Source: Eulemur rufifrons
Lineage: Eukaryota; Chordata; Mammalia; Primates; Lemuridae
Reading direction: 5' to 3'
Assembly: GCF_041146395.1 (NCBI RefSeq)
Contig: NC_090997.1
Location: 35,505,501-35,569,500 of the forward strand
DNA: 64,000 bases
Shown one piece after another: positions 11,047 to 22,600 of this stretch. The notes beneath the pieces are model-generated. The model saw only the letters and a list, made by a program, of their open reading frames with translations, searched no databases and was not told the DNA's origin. Numbering within the stretch: position 1 is the stretch's first letter; each line of letters opens with the position of its first letter. The translations under genes and the position numbers were made by a program.

Positions 11047-12804
11047 CTGTAGATTCTGATTAGAGAGATTTGGGTAAGGCAAGAATTCTGTGTTCAACAA
11101 AATTCCCAGATAATGCTTATGAAGAAGTAAGAAAGAAGTAACTTTGGGAATGACTATCTCGAGATGGAATTCGAGGTTCTGTAGCACCTTAGCAGAGGAT
11201 AGATTTTTCAGGGACAAGAGACAGATCACTTAATCTGAATCAACATTAAGGTAACCCTGAATAGAACAAGGAAGGACAGAAATCCACTAAAATAGAAGTT
11301 CTAAATTTCCTGGCAGAAATTTCTGAGGATTACATTTAACACTGATTATGGAAAACCTCAGTACTAGATCATCTAAAAACATTAATATAAGACTCAAATG
11401 AATGAAATGCAAAGCACTGAGAAGATTAAAAACTTTCATTAAGAGAAAAGAAGAAACTGAACCAAATCATGACATAGTTGTTTGCATTTCAAACTTGATG
11501 AGATTCTTTCAAGGATTCAAGTGTTAATAACAAGGCAGAAGAGTAAGAAAAAGGAAAGATTAAATAGAGTTTAGTTCTAAATGCCACAATCTTGCCAACC
11601 TATGGCATATATTCCTGGCCAGATTAGTGGTTCCAGCCCTTTTAATAAATTTACTGAAATCAAAACCAACCCAAGTACTGAAAGTCATGAAGACACTCTG
11701 AAGGGCAGTGACAAGAGGACTCAGGTCCACATTTTTATTTCTAAATGGCGACACAGAGAATGGCATCCCAGATTGTGATATGTGCTTGTTTTCTAATTGG
11801 TAAAAAGTAAGAAACTGGGCCTAATTGGCTACAACTCATTTGGGTGTGAAGTTTCCTTGAGATCAAGCCATGGCTGCTGCTTCAGTAGTTAGTGGTCCTA
11901 CCCAAAGAATATTTCTAGGAAGATGCTTGATGACAATGAACTTTCCAGCAACTCTGGGAATCATGATGGGTAGAAGACACCCTACATGTATAGAACCCTA
12001 CCTTGGAATCTTTGGGACATGCTGTGTCTTGACCTTGCAAGAATTCCTGAGTTGTTTGGAGATAAAATCATTTGTGGGAGATTTCTCTACACCTTTTAAT
12101 GTATCCTCAACCAAGGACAGAAAGACTTAGGTGCCTTCTTCACATTCCCAATTTTTTCCATAACCTTTTTTGGATCTAGTGAATACACCTCAGTAATCTT
12201 TCAACTACATAAGGCTTAATTTAATCTGTAAGAAGTAAATTTTTCTCCTCAGAAGCTATGCACAAGTGGGATAAAATCTATATGAAAAACCTGTAAATTT
12301 TTACTTCTAATCAGGAAAGAATTTTCCTGGCAATGGATTCAACTAGCTCCCTCAATTCCACCCTCCTTCATAAGCAATGCCTAATCATTGAGTGGGTTTC
12401 TTTATTTATTTTTCCATTTAAAAATTTAACATCTACCAAGGATCTGTTTTCAATTTTTAAAGGCTCCATGTCTCTCCTTTTTTAATATTTTCAAGCTATT
12501 TAAATAAGTACAAATATAGAGTGGTTTCATCACTCAAGCTAGACACTTACGAATATCTTGTATTATGAGTCATAACATATGTATGCTTGCCCTAAGAGAC
12601 CCTTAAATACTTTGGAAACAACAACTCCATATGACTTTCTAGATTTAAGTATTCGTATTCACAGAGTCCCTGACATATGTCTTTATAGAGACATGATATA
12701 CGTATAAGCTATCTTGGATATCACATATACATATATTTTTGTCCTTTTCTGCTTTCCTAACATGGACACTCAGAAAAGCTCAGAACTAGGAGTCATTATC
12801 AGTG
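11047..12804. other. Unclassified non-coding sequence
   Basis: No recognisable gene or repeat. An 86-codon open frame at 11870-12130 starts with ATG in a fair context but resembles no family I know and has no supporting features. Confidence 0.4.
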
Positions 12805-13640
12805 GCTTAATGTGGTGATTTTAAAACATGTCCATACAGGTTTTGATACTCCTCCCATCAGTTTATTGAAATGGTGGAAGTGATGCTAGATGAGGTCAGA
12901 TCATACAAGGTGATACATCTTCTGCCCGTCTCTCTTGGGACATTCACTCACAGGAAAGCCAGTTACCATGCAAGCAGTCAGACTGCCCTGATGCTGCCAT
13001 GTTGTGAGGAATACCAAATTAGCATATGCAAGAGACTCTATTGTGAGAGAGAGAGATGCCTGGAGAGCTCCCTGCTGATCTCACGCCCTGTTCCTGTTCC
13101 ACTGCACATCTCATCTGACTATAGCTGTTTGATGGAGCCACACATCAGCTTTCCTGGATTTCCAATTTACTAACTTCAGATCTTAGGACTTCTCAGCCTC
13201 CATAATTATGTAAGCCAATTTCTTGTAACAAATCTCTTCCTCTCTGTGTGTGTGTATACATGTATATGTATACACATATGCACATCCTTTTTTTGTTGAG
13301 AGAGGGTCTTGGTCTGTAGCCCAGTCTAGAGTGCAGTAACATCATCATAGCTCACTGAAACCTCAAACTCCTGGGCTCAAACAATCCTCCTGCCTCAGCT
13401 TCCTAAGTAGCTGGGACTACAGGTACACACCATCACACTTGTCTAATTTTTCTATTTTTAATAGAGACAGAGTCTTTCTCTTGCTTAAACTGGTCTTGAA
13501 CTCAAGCAGTCCTTCCACCTCAGCCTCCCAAAGTGCTGGGATTAAAGGTGTGAGCCACTGCACCCAGCCTGTATGCACATCTTTATATATATGCACATTC
13601 TAGTGGTTCTGTTTTTTTGAACCTTGACTAATACACATAT
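12805..13640 (+). repeat. Ancient interspersed repeat split by an Alu
   Basis: The motifs 'gaaatggtggaagtgatgct', 'cagcctccataattatgtaa' and, after the Alu, 'tggttctgtttttttgaacc' then 'ttgactaatacac' occur in the order seen in a widespread old mammalian repeat whose name I cannot fix. A TG/TA-rich microsatellite (13243-13276) lies inside it. The Alu at 13287-13571 separates its two parts. Confidence 0.5.
13277..13581 (-). mobile_element. Alu SINE with target-site duplications
   Basis: The body (13287-13571) is a reverse-orientation Alu dimer running from a T-run to 'gtgagccactgcacccagcc'. The flanking 10-mer 'tatgcacatc' occurs at 13277-13286 and again at 13572-13581. Base 13571 joins the Alu to the right-hand copy. 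It is moderately diverged. Confidence 0.9.
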
Positions 13641-15037
13641 TAATAGTCAAAGAACCCTTTAAAACTTTTAGACCTATATAGCATATTTTTATCCTATATC
13701 ACCTTTACAGAAACAGAAAAATACAAATAAAATAATTTTATTAAAGTACTTAAAACATTCTGAATCACTTTTAGAATCAAATTTTTTGATTTGGGTATTT
13801 TTCCACAAAAATGGCATCATGATCATCGGTCACATAGCATTTCTTAAAAGCCTTCATCATTGTCTACAGGATAATAGTTCATGCTGGTGACATTCTTTGT
13901 GTGTATTTTCATGTTAGCACTTTCTCTTTCCATAAATGCCAGTTAAAAGAGCTATGCCATGTCTACCATCTGGCTAATAGCAATTGTAAGACAAAAATGA
14001 TTTAAAGACATATTCTGGCATCAGAGATGTTACAAAATGTGTATTTTAGAACTGATGAAATTTTGGCAGTGCTCAATAAATATTCTTATCATTGCATCAA
14101 TTATGATGGTGATCATGATGATGATGAAGAAGATGAATATTAGTTGAGAGATATATTCTTGTGCCTGATGAAGTGTGTGTTTATGTATATGGGAAGGAAT
14201 GATTGACAGTTGTATTTATGGAAGGGCTAAAAGACTTATACAAAATGCACACAAAAGCCAATGGTCTGAGATATCACCTGATAAAAAGTTTAATCCCACA
14301 GCTGATAGTGACCAATTTTTCAGGATATTAGTAATATCGCTAAACGTTGCCATTCTGATACCACAGAAGTTAAACATTTCACTGTCAATACTGAGACTGA
14401 AATCAGGATTGTATTATCATCACTGTTTTTCAGTTGCCTGTGGTAAAATTCTTATGGATAAAATACTCCATTAAAAAAAAATCAGTCTTCTAATTCCAGA
14501 ATTCCCATATTTCAGGGCTCCCTTCTTCTGCATATATTTTGCTTTCTATATTTCTTATTCTTTTTATTTTGTACTCACTACATTAAAAAATAAGTAATTC
14601 TACCCCCAAAATAAAAACAGACTAAAATGGAGTGTCCAGATCATCAAGATGAAAGCCATTTAGACTTATTCACTTTTCGGCAACTGGTTAGCATTCCTGT
14701 ACAAATATTTCATATTTATTTTGAAGCTTGTTCAGTTAATATCATTGTCTTCTATTTCCTACATAGGATGTACTTGTGCCAGTGCAGTTGAATCATGCAT
14801 TTTCCAGATGGCAAAATGTTCTGAGGAAAGTATTGTGGTGGCAGACCTGGCCAGCAGACTCCACCAATTCTTCCTTGTGCAGCTCCACTGGGAATAAATT
14901 AGATTAGGCATGGCCTCCAGGAATGCAGTCAAGGTCAAATTTCTTCTTTAATTCTGCAAAAACAACAGCTCTGAAGAGAAGGAACACACTGCACAAGCTC
15001 TGAGTTTCAACTGATTTTCATTGAAAGATTTCAAATG
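13641..15037. other. Unclassified non-coding sequence
   Basis: No gene or clear repeat apart from a short GAT-rich stretch (14103-14139). The 99-codon frame at 14175-14474 has no recognisable similarity. Confidence 0.4.
14103..14139 (+). repeat. GAT-rich simple repeat
   Basis: Imperfect run of GAT/GAA triplets. Confidence 0.7.
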
Positions 15038-15045
15038 GTCTAGAG

Positions 15046-15265
15046 CTGTGGTTCCTAATCCCTGGAGCCATGGGCCAGTATGGGTCTGTGGCCTGTTAGG
15101 AACCTAGATGCACAGCTGGAGGTGAGTAGCAGTGAGCTAGCAAAAGCGAAGCTTCATCTGGTATTTACGGCTGCTTTCCATCTCTGGCCATCCTCCCCTC
15201 TCGGTCCCTGGAAAAATTGTCTTCCATGAAACCAGTCCCTGATGCCAAAAAGTTGGAGACCACTG
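15046..15265 (+). mobile_element. Short hAT transposon with 8-bp duplications
   Basis: The element starts with 'ctgtggttcctaatccctgg' and ends with 'agttggagaccactg', which are inverted-repeat ends of a hAT non-autonomous family ('ggcctgttaggaacc' and 'ttgtcttccatgaaacc' lie inside). The 8-mer 'gtctagag' sits directly before it (15038-15045) and directly after it (15266-15273). An 8-bp duplication is the hAT hallmark. It carries no transposase, and at 220 bp it is internally shortened. Confidence 0.9.
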
Positions 15266-15273
15266 GTCTAGAG

Positions 15274-17417
15274 AATATGACATGGCTAATAGCAGTCCAG
15301 AAGCGATCTCTAAATTTATTTTGTTTCAAATCTTTTAGCAGCTTCCTAAATTGTTTTATTAAAAGTACATCATTTTCATTTATTTCTAACCATCATTTTG
15401 GCTTAAGGTCCTCTTCCTTGTTTCCCTGCTATAAGTGTAATCAAGTAGCTAGAATAGACACTATTTGCTAGTCCAGAAATCAGGTTATGAATGTTTATAT
15501 GGCATCTGGTAGCTGGAATTTCTAGAATCATCACAAAAATTCAAAAATAAAAAATTTCACATTTCCCTTAGATTGCCTACAATCTTATCATCCAGCTATT
15601 TAAAACTAGCCTGGTCTATGAGAAAATGAAATCAGCATAGGAAGACAAAGCCATGGTTCTGAGTACTTCCCAACAGGTAGGCAGCCCCAATTGATGATGA
15701 GGTTATACCCCAAAAGGAGATTGTAGCCCAGCTGCTTCCTTCATTTATGAATCCTGTATTCATTCACTCACTCATCTGTTTTCAGGGAAGACCCTACTAT
15801 GATAGGCCCTGAGAATGGAAAGACAGACACACCACAGCTCTTGGTTCTAAAAGATTTACCCTCTAGTAGGAGAAAAAAGATGAAAACAAGAAAGAACAAT
15901 GAAATATTTTAGAAGAAACAGGGTGTGAGGAGAGAATAGTAAGTTTTCCTGGGGTGTCATGAAAAGCTGAAAAATTAGGTAATCTAATAAACTGTTCCAT
16001 TTAAAAAATGAGCCAGTGTTTCCCAATCACCTTGTCTGGGAAATCCATTCCAAGCTGGGTGATGGTACAGGCGGGAGTGAGGGAAGAGGCTGGAGAATTT
16101 GAGCAGTTGCCCAAAGGCATGAAACTCCCCTACTTGTACCCAGAACAACAAACATGTGATCTGATTAATTATAATGAGAGGATGAAGATTTATCCTAAAA
16201 TAAGGTTAGATCACAAAGTACATTATTTGCCATCTAAGGAATTTCTGTTGTGAACTCTAACAAGTTTGTCATTTGGAATTTGTAATGCACATATCAGTAA
16301 TCAGGTTAGATTTTTCAGTCTGCTCAACAAAGAGCTTATTCACCATTAAAATAGTAGAATTATAGTGAGAATATTACTATGTTATATTTAACTTCTATGA
16401 GTAGGGAATGAGTAATCTAGGAGTAAAAAAAAAACATGTTTTCATTACCTCTGTAAAGCTACCTTCCAATTTGTTTTTTTTCTTTACAAATTTTTTGGGG
16501 CATTATTGGTGCTCAGACTGCCTCTATCCTTATTCCTCCCTAAACCTTGAAAACTGGGATTCTCTCTGTTTCTATCATTCCTTTCCCAGGCTCAGGAGGG
16601 GTCGCTTTAAACTTTCCATAGGTGCCATTCACCTTCCTTCCTGCAGAGCATTATAACATTTTATTCCAGTGCTCCATGTCTCCTTGTCAAAGGAAACCCT
16701 ATATGGAGCCACTCCCCTTGTGTCCAGAATTAGTAATTTCTGTACAAACACTCATTCTCTAAGTGAAATTTTATTTCAGTTCCTGACAGGAAATCAATCT
16801 GCTTGGACTAACTTATTTCACTCCCCACACATCTCCCAGAAGTATTTGCATTTATAACTCAAATGAATTGGTGAAATTCTAAGCAATAATGTAAACAGAA
16901 TCAAGTAAGTTCAGATTTTAGAAAGAAACATACTTATGAAATGGTAAATTGGCACCATTTAGACCCATTTAATGTGCTTTTGAGACTTCACAGTATGAGC
17001 TTCCTAAAATTGCTGCAGCTTTTCAAAGCTTATCTTTATCTAATATTTAGAAGCTTCAAATTCTCTAACAGTTCAAGTATTTCCCATAGAATCACCTATG
17101 GCAGCAATGGCAGGGGCCGAATGACAGTTTAAGAGGCTAGTGGGGGTTGGATAGGGAAGGAAGAGAAGAGAGTATAGTGACCTTATTTTCAGTAAATATA
17201 CAATCTTTTCCCTGAAGAAACAACAATATTTACTATAATATTCACCTATTTCTGGAACATGATACAAAAGATTGTTGCAATCTGTTGAGAATGTAGGAAA
17301 TTGTATATTAATTCATGCATCATTTACATATTTAACATTTTTCCTGATTATTTTTTAATGTTCATTTTCTTTTTTATTGAATTGTATCATGCTATTAACT
17401 CTGAGACCCAAATAAAG
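15274..17417. other. Unclassified non-coding sequence
   Basis: No gene is visible. About 15755-15865 ('attcattcactcactc', 'aggccctgagaatgg', 'taccctctagtagg') resembles a mammal-wide ancient repeat also hinted at near 53390 and 61345. The part at 16500-16860 is slightly less AT-rich and is unassigned. Confidence 0.4.
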
Positions 17418-17655
17418 ATTTCTCAAGATTGCTTTGACTATTTGGGGTCTTTTGTGGTTCCATATGAATTTTAGAATTGTTTTGTTTTATTTCTGTGAGG
17501 AATGGTATTAACATTTTGATAGAGATTGTGTTGCATTTGTATATTGCTTTGGGTGGTATGGATGCTTTATCAATATTTCACTCTTACAATCCATGAACTA
17601 GACATATCTTTCCATTCATTTATGTCTTCTTCAATTTCTTTCATCAATATTTTAT
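17418..17655 (-). mobile_element. Inverted 5' segment of a second truncated L1
   Basis: On the minus strand this is L1 ORF2 after the RT domain; the plus strand shows 'gactatttggggtcttttgt', 'ttgctttgggtggtatgg' and 'cttcttcaatttctttcat'. It abuts a plus-strand L1 3' segment at about 17655, again the twin-priming arrangement. Confidence 0.85.
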
Positions 17656-18256
17656 TATGGAGATACCTCAAAGAGCTACAAGTAGGACTACCATTTGATC
17701 CAGCAATCCCATTACTGGGCATCTACCCAAAAGAACAAAAGACATTCTATACAAAAGACATCTGCACTAGAAGGTTTATAGCAGCATAATTCACAGTTGC
17801 AAAGATGTGAAACCAACCCAAGTGCCCATAAGTACATGAGTGGAGTCATAAACTGAGGGTGTGTATGTGTGTGTGTGTGTACCATGGAGTTCTATTCAGC
17901 CACAAAAACAACGGTGATCTAGTACCTGTTGTATTATCCTGGATAGAGCTGGAGCCCATTCTACTAAGTGAAGTATCACAAGAATGGAAAAACAAGCTCC
18001 GCATGTACTCACCATCAAATTGGTATTAACTGATCAACACTTAAGAACACATATAGTAATAACATTCATCGAGTGTCAGGCAGATGGAGGGGAGGAGGGG
18101 TTGGGTATATACACAGCTAATGAATGCGTTGAGCACTGTCTGGGGGATGGATACGCTTGAAGGTCTGACTCGGGTGGGGCAAAGACAATATATGTAACCT
18201 AAACATTTGTTGCCCCATAATATGCTGAAATAAACAAAAAATTAAAAAAACAAAAG
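17656..18256 (+). mobile_element. L1 3' end, same family as 8638-8968
   Basis: It runs from ORF2 ('gatccagcaatcccattact', 'gggcatctacccaaaag') through the 3' UTR to 'ataatatgctgaaataaac' and an A-rich tail. A GT-rich expansion (about 17857-17880) has grown where L1 normally reads 'gtggtatatatacacc'. I found no convincing duplication around the insertion. Confidence 0.9.
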
Positions 18257-18349
18257 AATTGTGAATTAATTAATTAATTTATACTCAATTAATTACTTGA
18301 ATTCATTGTGATTGTGTGTTTAATTGTGTGTTTAATTGTGATTCTGTGT
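18257..18349 (+). repeat. Low-complexity TTAA and TGTGTTTAATTG repeats
   Basis: Runs of 'ttaa' are followed by two to three short copies of 'tgtgtttaattg' (about 18314-18350). Confidence 0.6.
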
Positions 18350-18846
18350 TTTCACCTGTCCGATGGCTCAGACAGAATCACAGATAGGCTGGCCTTTGTT
18401 TCTCCTGACTGAGGCAGCTTCCCCAGCCTGTGTTTGTCAGAAGCGTCTCAGAGCAAATATACTAGCTGCAGCACACCTGTGGCAAGGGATAAAAGCCAGG
18501 GCAAGCAGATACCAGAAATCCTGGGAAGGAAGAGGCTGGGGAAGGAGATACATGGGGGAGTAAAGGCTGGGAAAAGCTCCTGTGCACAGCAGGGAATTAG
18601 AAGGCCATGATGTGTCCAGGACTGGACACACGCTCAGAGAGGACCTGAGATCCTAAGCTTTCACTTTGGGCTGACTTTAGGTTCCCTGCAGGCAGGAAGT
18701 GAAGGCTAAGGCAAAATTGCAAATGGCCTGGCAGAATGTTGAAGGAGTGCCCCAACACAGAGCCAATATGCAAAGACTCAGAGAACAGTTTCATTTTTCT
18801 TTCCTTTTTTTTATTCTTGGCTCCAGGTGTTTAGGGATGTCTCTGT
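18350..18846 (+). mobile_element. L1 5' leader (5' UTR-like)
   Basis: A comparatively GC-rich stretch leads into L1 ORF1 and ORF2 sequence. Its part 'caggaagtgaaggctaaggc' has a counterpart in the L1 at 36030-38205 (near 36820, 'caggaagtgaagactaaggc'), which supports L1 leader identity. A pyrimidine-rich run ending in 'ggctccag' (18791-18827) sits just before the recognisable ORF1 part. Confidence 0.6.
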
Positions 18847-19080
18847 CAAATCTTACAAGCAAGAAGAGACTGGGGCCCCATTCTCACTCTTCTCAAACAG
18901 AATAATGCCCACCCTAGAATCTTGTACCCTGTAACACTAAGTTTCGTATATGAAGGAGAAATAAAGACCTTCTCAGACAAGCAAAGACTGAGGGAATTCA
19001 TCAAGACAAGACCTGCCCTCCAGGAAGTACTCAAAACAGTGTTACACATGGATCAGCACAATAAACACTCACCAATGTAA
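18847..19080 (+). pseudogene. L1 ORF1 C-terminal relic
   Basis: One frame reads QILQARRDWGPI at the start, then PRILYPVTLSF and FSDKQRLREF, and ends in a stop at 19078-19080. These are landmarks of the nucleic-acid-binding C-terminal part of the L1 ORF1 protein, which coats L1 RNA in the cytoplasmic particle. About 77 codons remain. The coiled coil and most of the RRM part are absent, so the element could not make a working ORF1 protein. Confidence 0.8.
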
Positions 19081-19189
19081 AAATCATCCAAAAGCTAAAT
19101 GTCAAAGGCCAGACACCACAATGGCTCGAAGGAGAAAGCAAGACAACAAAGTTGAACTTGACGAGATGAACAGAAATCTGTCCCTCCCC

Positions 19190-20434
19190 CCCATCAATTC
19201 TCTCAATAAATGTGAGTGGCTTGAACTGCCTACTAAAGAGACATAGGCCAGCCGAATGGACAAATATACACAAGCCAAGTACCTGCTGTCTTAAGGAAAC
19301 ACATCTAACCCACAAGGAGGCTTTCAGACTCAAGGTGAGGGGATGGAAAACAATATTTCAAGCAAACAGACACCAAAAGAAAGCTGGGGTGGCAGTTCTG
19401 ATTTCAGATAACTTAGTCTTCAAATCAACAAAAGTAATGAAAGACAAAGATGGTCACTATATAATGGTGAAGGGTACAATTCAACACGAAGACATAATAA
19501 TTCTAAATATTTATGCACCTAACTCAGGTGCACCCGGATTCATAAAGGAAATTCCACTTGATCTAAACAAAACGATAAATGGCAACACAGTAATAGCTGG
19601 AGACTTCAACAACCCTCTGACAGAACAGGACAGATCCTCCAACAGAAAATGAACAAAGAAACAATGGACTTAAACAGAACTCCACAACAAATCGACCTGG
19701 CTGACATTTACAGAGCATTCTACCCCAAAACGACTGAATATACGTTTTTCTCATCAGCTCATGGGACATTCTCTAAGATTGACCATATCCCAGGCCACAA
19801 AGCATGACTCAAAAAATTAAAAAAAAATAATTGAAGTTATTCTATGCATCTTCTCAGACCACAGAGGAAGAAAATTAGAGATTTCCAACAGAAACTCTCA
19901 TCTCGACACAAAGTCAGGGAAACTAAACAACCTTCTGCTGAACGATCATTGTGTTAAGGAGGAAATCAAGATGGAAATCAAAGAACTCTTTGAACTAAAT
20001 GAAAAATGAGACACAAGTTGTCAAACTCTGTGGGACACTGCTACAGCAGTCCCAAGAGGAAAATTTATATCCATAAATGCCTACATGCAAAAGACAGAAA
20101 GATCGCAAATAAACAGTTGAAGGAATCATTTCAAAGAACTGGAAAAGAACAAGCAAACCAATCCCAAACCCAGCAGAAGAAAAGAAATAGCAAAGATCAG
20201 AGCAGAACTACATGAATTTGATAGCAAAAAAAAAAAAAAAAAACTATATGGAAGATTAATAAAACAAAAAGTTGGTTCTTGGAAAAAATAAACAAAATTG
20301 ACACGCCTCTTGCTAGATTAACAAGAAGCAGAACAGAAAGGACTCTAATAAGCTCCATCAGGAATGGAGAAGGAGAAATTACAACTGCTGCCACAGGAGT
20401 ACAAAATATCATCTATTAATACTATAAAAACCTC
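19190..20434 (+). pseudogene. L1 ORF2 relic: endonuclease domain and linker
   Basis: From 19200 one frame reads through most of the AP-like endonuclease that nicks target DNA for L1 insertion. The catalytic landmarks are visible: SGLN near the start, KETHLT, NIYAPNSG and AGDFNNPL. That frame stops at 19650, and the linker continues in other frames (for example 'tggttcttggaaaaaataaa'), with an A18 run at 20227. The ORF2 match stops abruptly at about 20434, before the RT core, where sequence switches to the opposite strand. It is inactive. Confidence 0.85.
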
Positions 20435-21470
20435 TCCATAGTTTTCACTGTACAGATCTTTGACCTCCTTATTTACATTTATTCCTAAATATTTATTCTT
20501 TTTGATACTATCGTAAATGAGATTGTTTTCTTTATTTCTTTTTTGGATAGGTCACTATCAGTGTATAGAAATGTAACTGATTTTTGCATGTTAATTTTGT
20601 GTCCTATAACTTTAATGAATTCATTTATTAGTTCTAAGAGTTTTTTGTGTGTGAAGTTTTTAGGGTTTTCTATATATAGGATCATGTCATCTGCAAATAG
20701 AGATATTTTATTTCTTCCTTTCTGGTTTGGATGCCTTTTGTTTCTTTTTCTCATTTGATTGCTCTTGCTGATATTTCCAGTACTATGTTTAATAGAAGAT
20801 GAGAGTGGGACATCCTTGCCTTTTACCAGCTCTTAGAGGAAAAGCTTTCAGTTTTTACCTGTTGATCATGATATTAGTTGTGGGCTTTTCATAAATGACC
20901 TTTATGATGTTGAGGAAATTTCCTTCTATTCCCAAATTGTTGAGAGTTTTTATCATGAAAGAATGTTGAACTTGTCAAATGCTTTTTCTGCATCAATTGT
21001 AATGATCATATGTTTTTAATTTTTCATTCTGATGATATGATGTATCACATTGATTAATTTGTAAATGTTAAACAAAATTTGTATCCCAAGGATAAATCCC
21101 ACTTGGTTGTGATGTATAATCTTTTTGATGTGTTGTTGAATTGGTTTGCTAGTATTTTATTGAATATTTTTTCATCTCTGTTCATCAGAGATGCTGGTCT
21201 ATAGTTGTCTTTCCTTGTATATATTTTTCTGGCTTTAATATCAGGGTACTGCTAGCCTCATAAAATGAGTTTGGAAGTATTCTCTATAGTTCTATTTTTG
21301 GAAAAGTTTAAGAAGGATTAGTAATAATTCTTTCCTAACTCGTTGGTAGAATTAAGCCATGAAACCATCTGGTCCTGGACATTGTATTTTGGGAGATTTT
21401 TGATTTCTACTTCAATCTCTATATTTGTTGTTGGTCTGTTCAGGCTTTCTAATTCTTCCTGACATGGTGA
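20435..21470 (-). pseudogene. L1 ORF2 relic: reverse transcriptase segment, inverted
   Basis: On the minus strand the RT core is present. The catalytic loop reads [15 protein letters not shown] (ORF at 20485-20754, YADD-type motif as FADD). Further right lie the complements of 'ctgcatcaattgtaatgatc' and 'aaaccatctggtcctgg', from RT motif A and upstream. The segment covers roughly ORF2 codons 430-650 of a typical L1, so it is the part that should follow 19190-20434, but it is flipped. No 3' UTR or tail follows on either side. Confidence 0.85.
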
Positions 21471-22294
21471 ATTTTCATGTTATAAACTGCATTCTAAAAT
21501 CAGATAATTGAATATGAGAGCTGTTAAATGGTTAACAAAGACTTTTTTCAGAGAGCTAAAACATATTTGCAAATGTATTTAACAAATATTTATTAAACAC
21601 CCACTATAAAGAGCATTTGCCTACAACAAATAAATGCTCATTTTATTTGATTTTTATTTCATTTTTAAATCAGAAAGAAATATCTTTGAAAGCCTAATTG
21701 ACGTTCCCTTCCTTTTCTTTAACAGGAAGGACTATATTGGCTGGTGTTAAAAATATGAGGTTCTACCTTATGTCTTTCTTCTGATTTCTATGATTCTAGA
21801 ATCATAAATGGAATGGTTTTTTTATAGCACAGGGCTTCACAGATTCATACATAACATGTGAACACAATGAACTTCAAATGTTTGCATTTTTGATGTAATT
21901 AAAGCAGGCATGTATTGTACAATCTGTTTTCATGAGTTAATATTCTTTGAAACTTTGCTAGAGCTTCATCTTTGTTAACTGACATAATTCTCCCTGGATT
22001 GTGATGAGTCTTAGTGAGCCTCAGTGAACTTTTCTATCTGTTAACATCTACAGTTCTTAGAGAGTAGTATGTGCAAAGCACTTAGTCCCCAAACCAAGAT
22101 TTCTGTCCCAAATGATCCACAGGTAAACTAGAGTTTAGAAAGAACAGAATGTCCTATACCAAAAAAGTCACTTCTTTTTGCCTTCCAGCTAGCCAAGACA
22201 ATCTCAGCATGTACACTTATGTTTTTCTAGATTCTGAATTAAGAGATCTTGGTTTCTTGGCAATTTCTTGGGTAAATTTAGTCCTTTTGTTTTT
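21471..22294. other. Unclassified AT-rich sequence
   Basis: No gene or recognisable repeat. Confidence 0.45.
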
Positions 22295-22510
22295 AGTGGG
22301 ATAGAAACAATCCAGGCTTTGGAGCCAAGGACACCTATGTTTGAATCCAGATTCTGACATGTACTAGTGGATTATATAATCTCATTTTAGCTTTAATAGC
22401 ATCATCTGTAAAATATGAATGAATAAAATTTCTATCTTACAAGGATGTAATGAGTAAAGTGTTTACCACCATGCCTGACTTACAGTAGAGTTTTGATGAA
22501 TCAGTAGTGA
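22295..22510 (+). mobile_element. MIR SINE, nearly full length
   Basis: The sequence 'ggctttggagccaagg', 'tgtttgaatccagattctga', 'tagcatcatctgtaaaatat', 'tgcctgacttacagtag' follows MIR from its tRNA-like head to its tail. It is one of the clearer MIR copies here. Confidence 0.75.
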
Positions 22511-22545
22511 CAATGGCAGTGGCAGCAGTAGTACAAGTTAGTTGC

Positions 22546-22600
22546 CGGTGGTGGTGGTGGTAGTGGTGGTAGTGGTAGCAGTGGTGGTATAAGTAGTAGT
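22546..22600 (+). repeat. GGT-rich simple repeat
   Basis: Imperfect GGT/AGT triplet run immediately 3' of the MIR. Confidence 0.8.

Noticed and set aside
11870..12130. 86-codon frame starting with MAAASVVSG
   Set aside because: The start looks gene-like, but the remainder has no recognisable domain and there is no surrounding gene structure.
18791..18827. Pyrimidine tract plus CAG as a true splice acceptor of a host gene
   Set aside because: It lies within L1 sequence and no host exon can be recognised after it. It is mentioned only in connection with the shortened ORF1.
19212..19652. Functional endonuclease gene
   Set aside because: The L1 endonuclease motifs are present, but the frame lacks the ORF2 start, stops early and is cut off from any RT in the same orientation.
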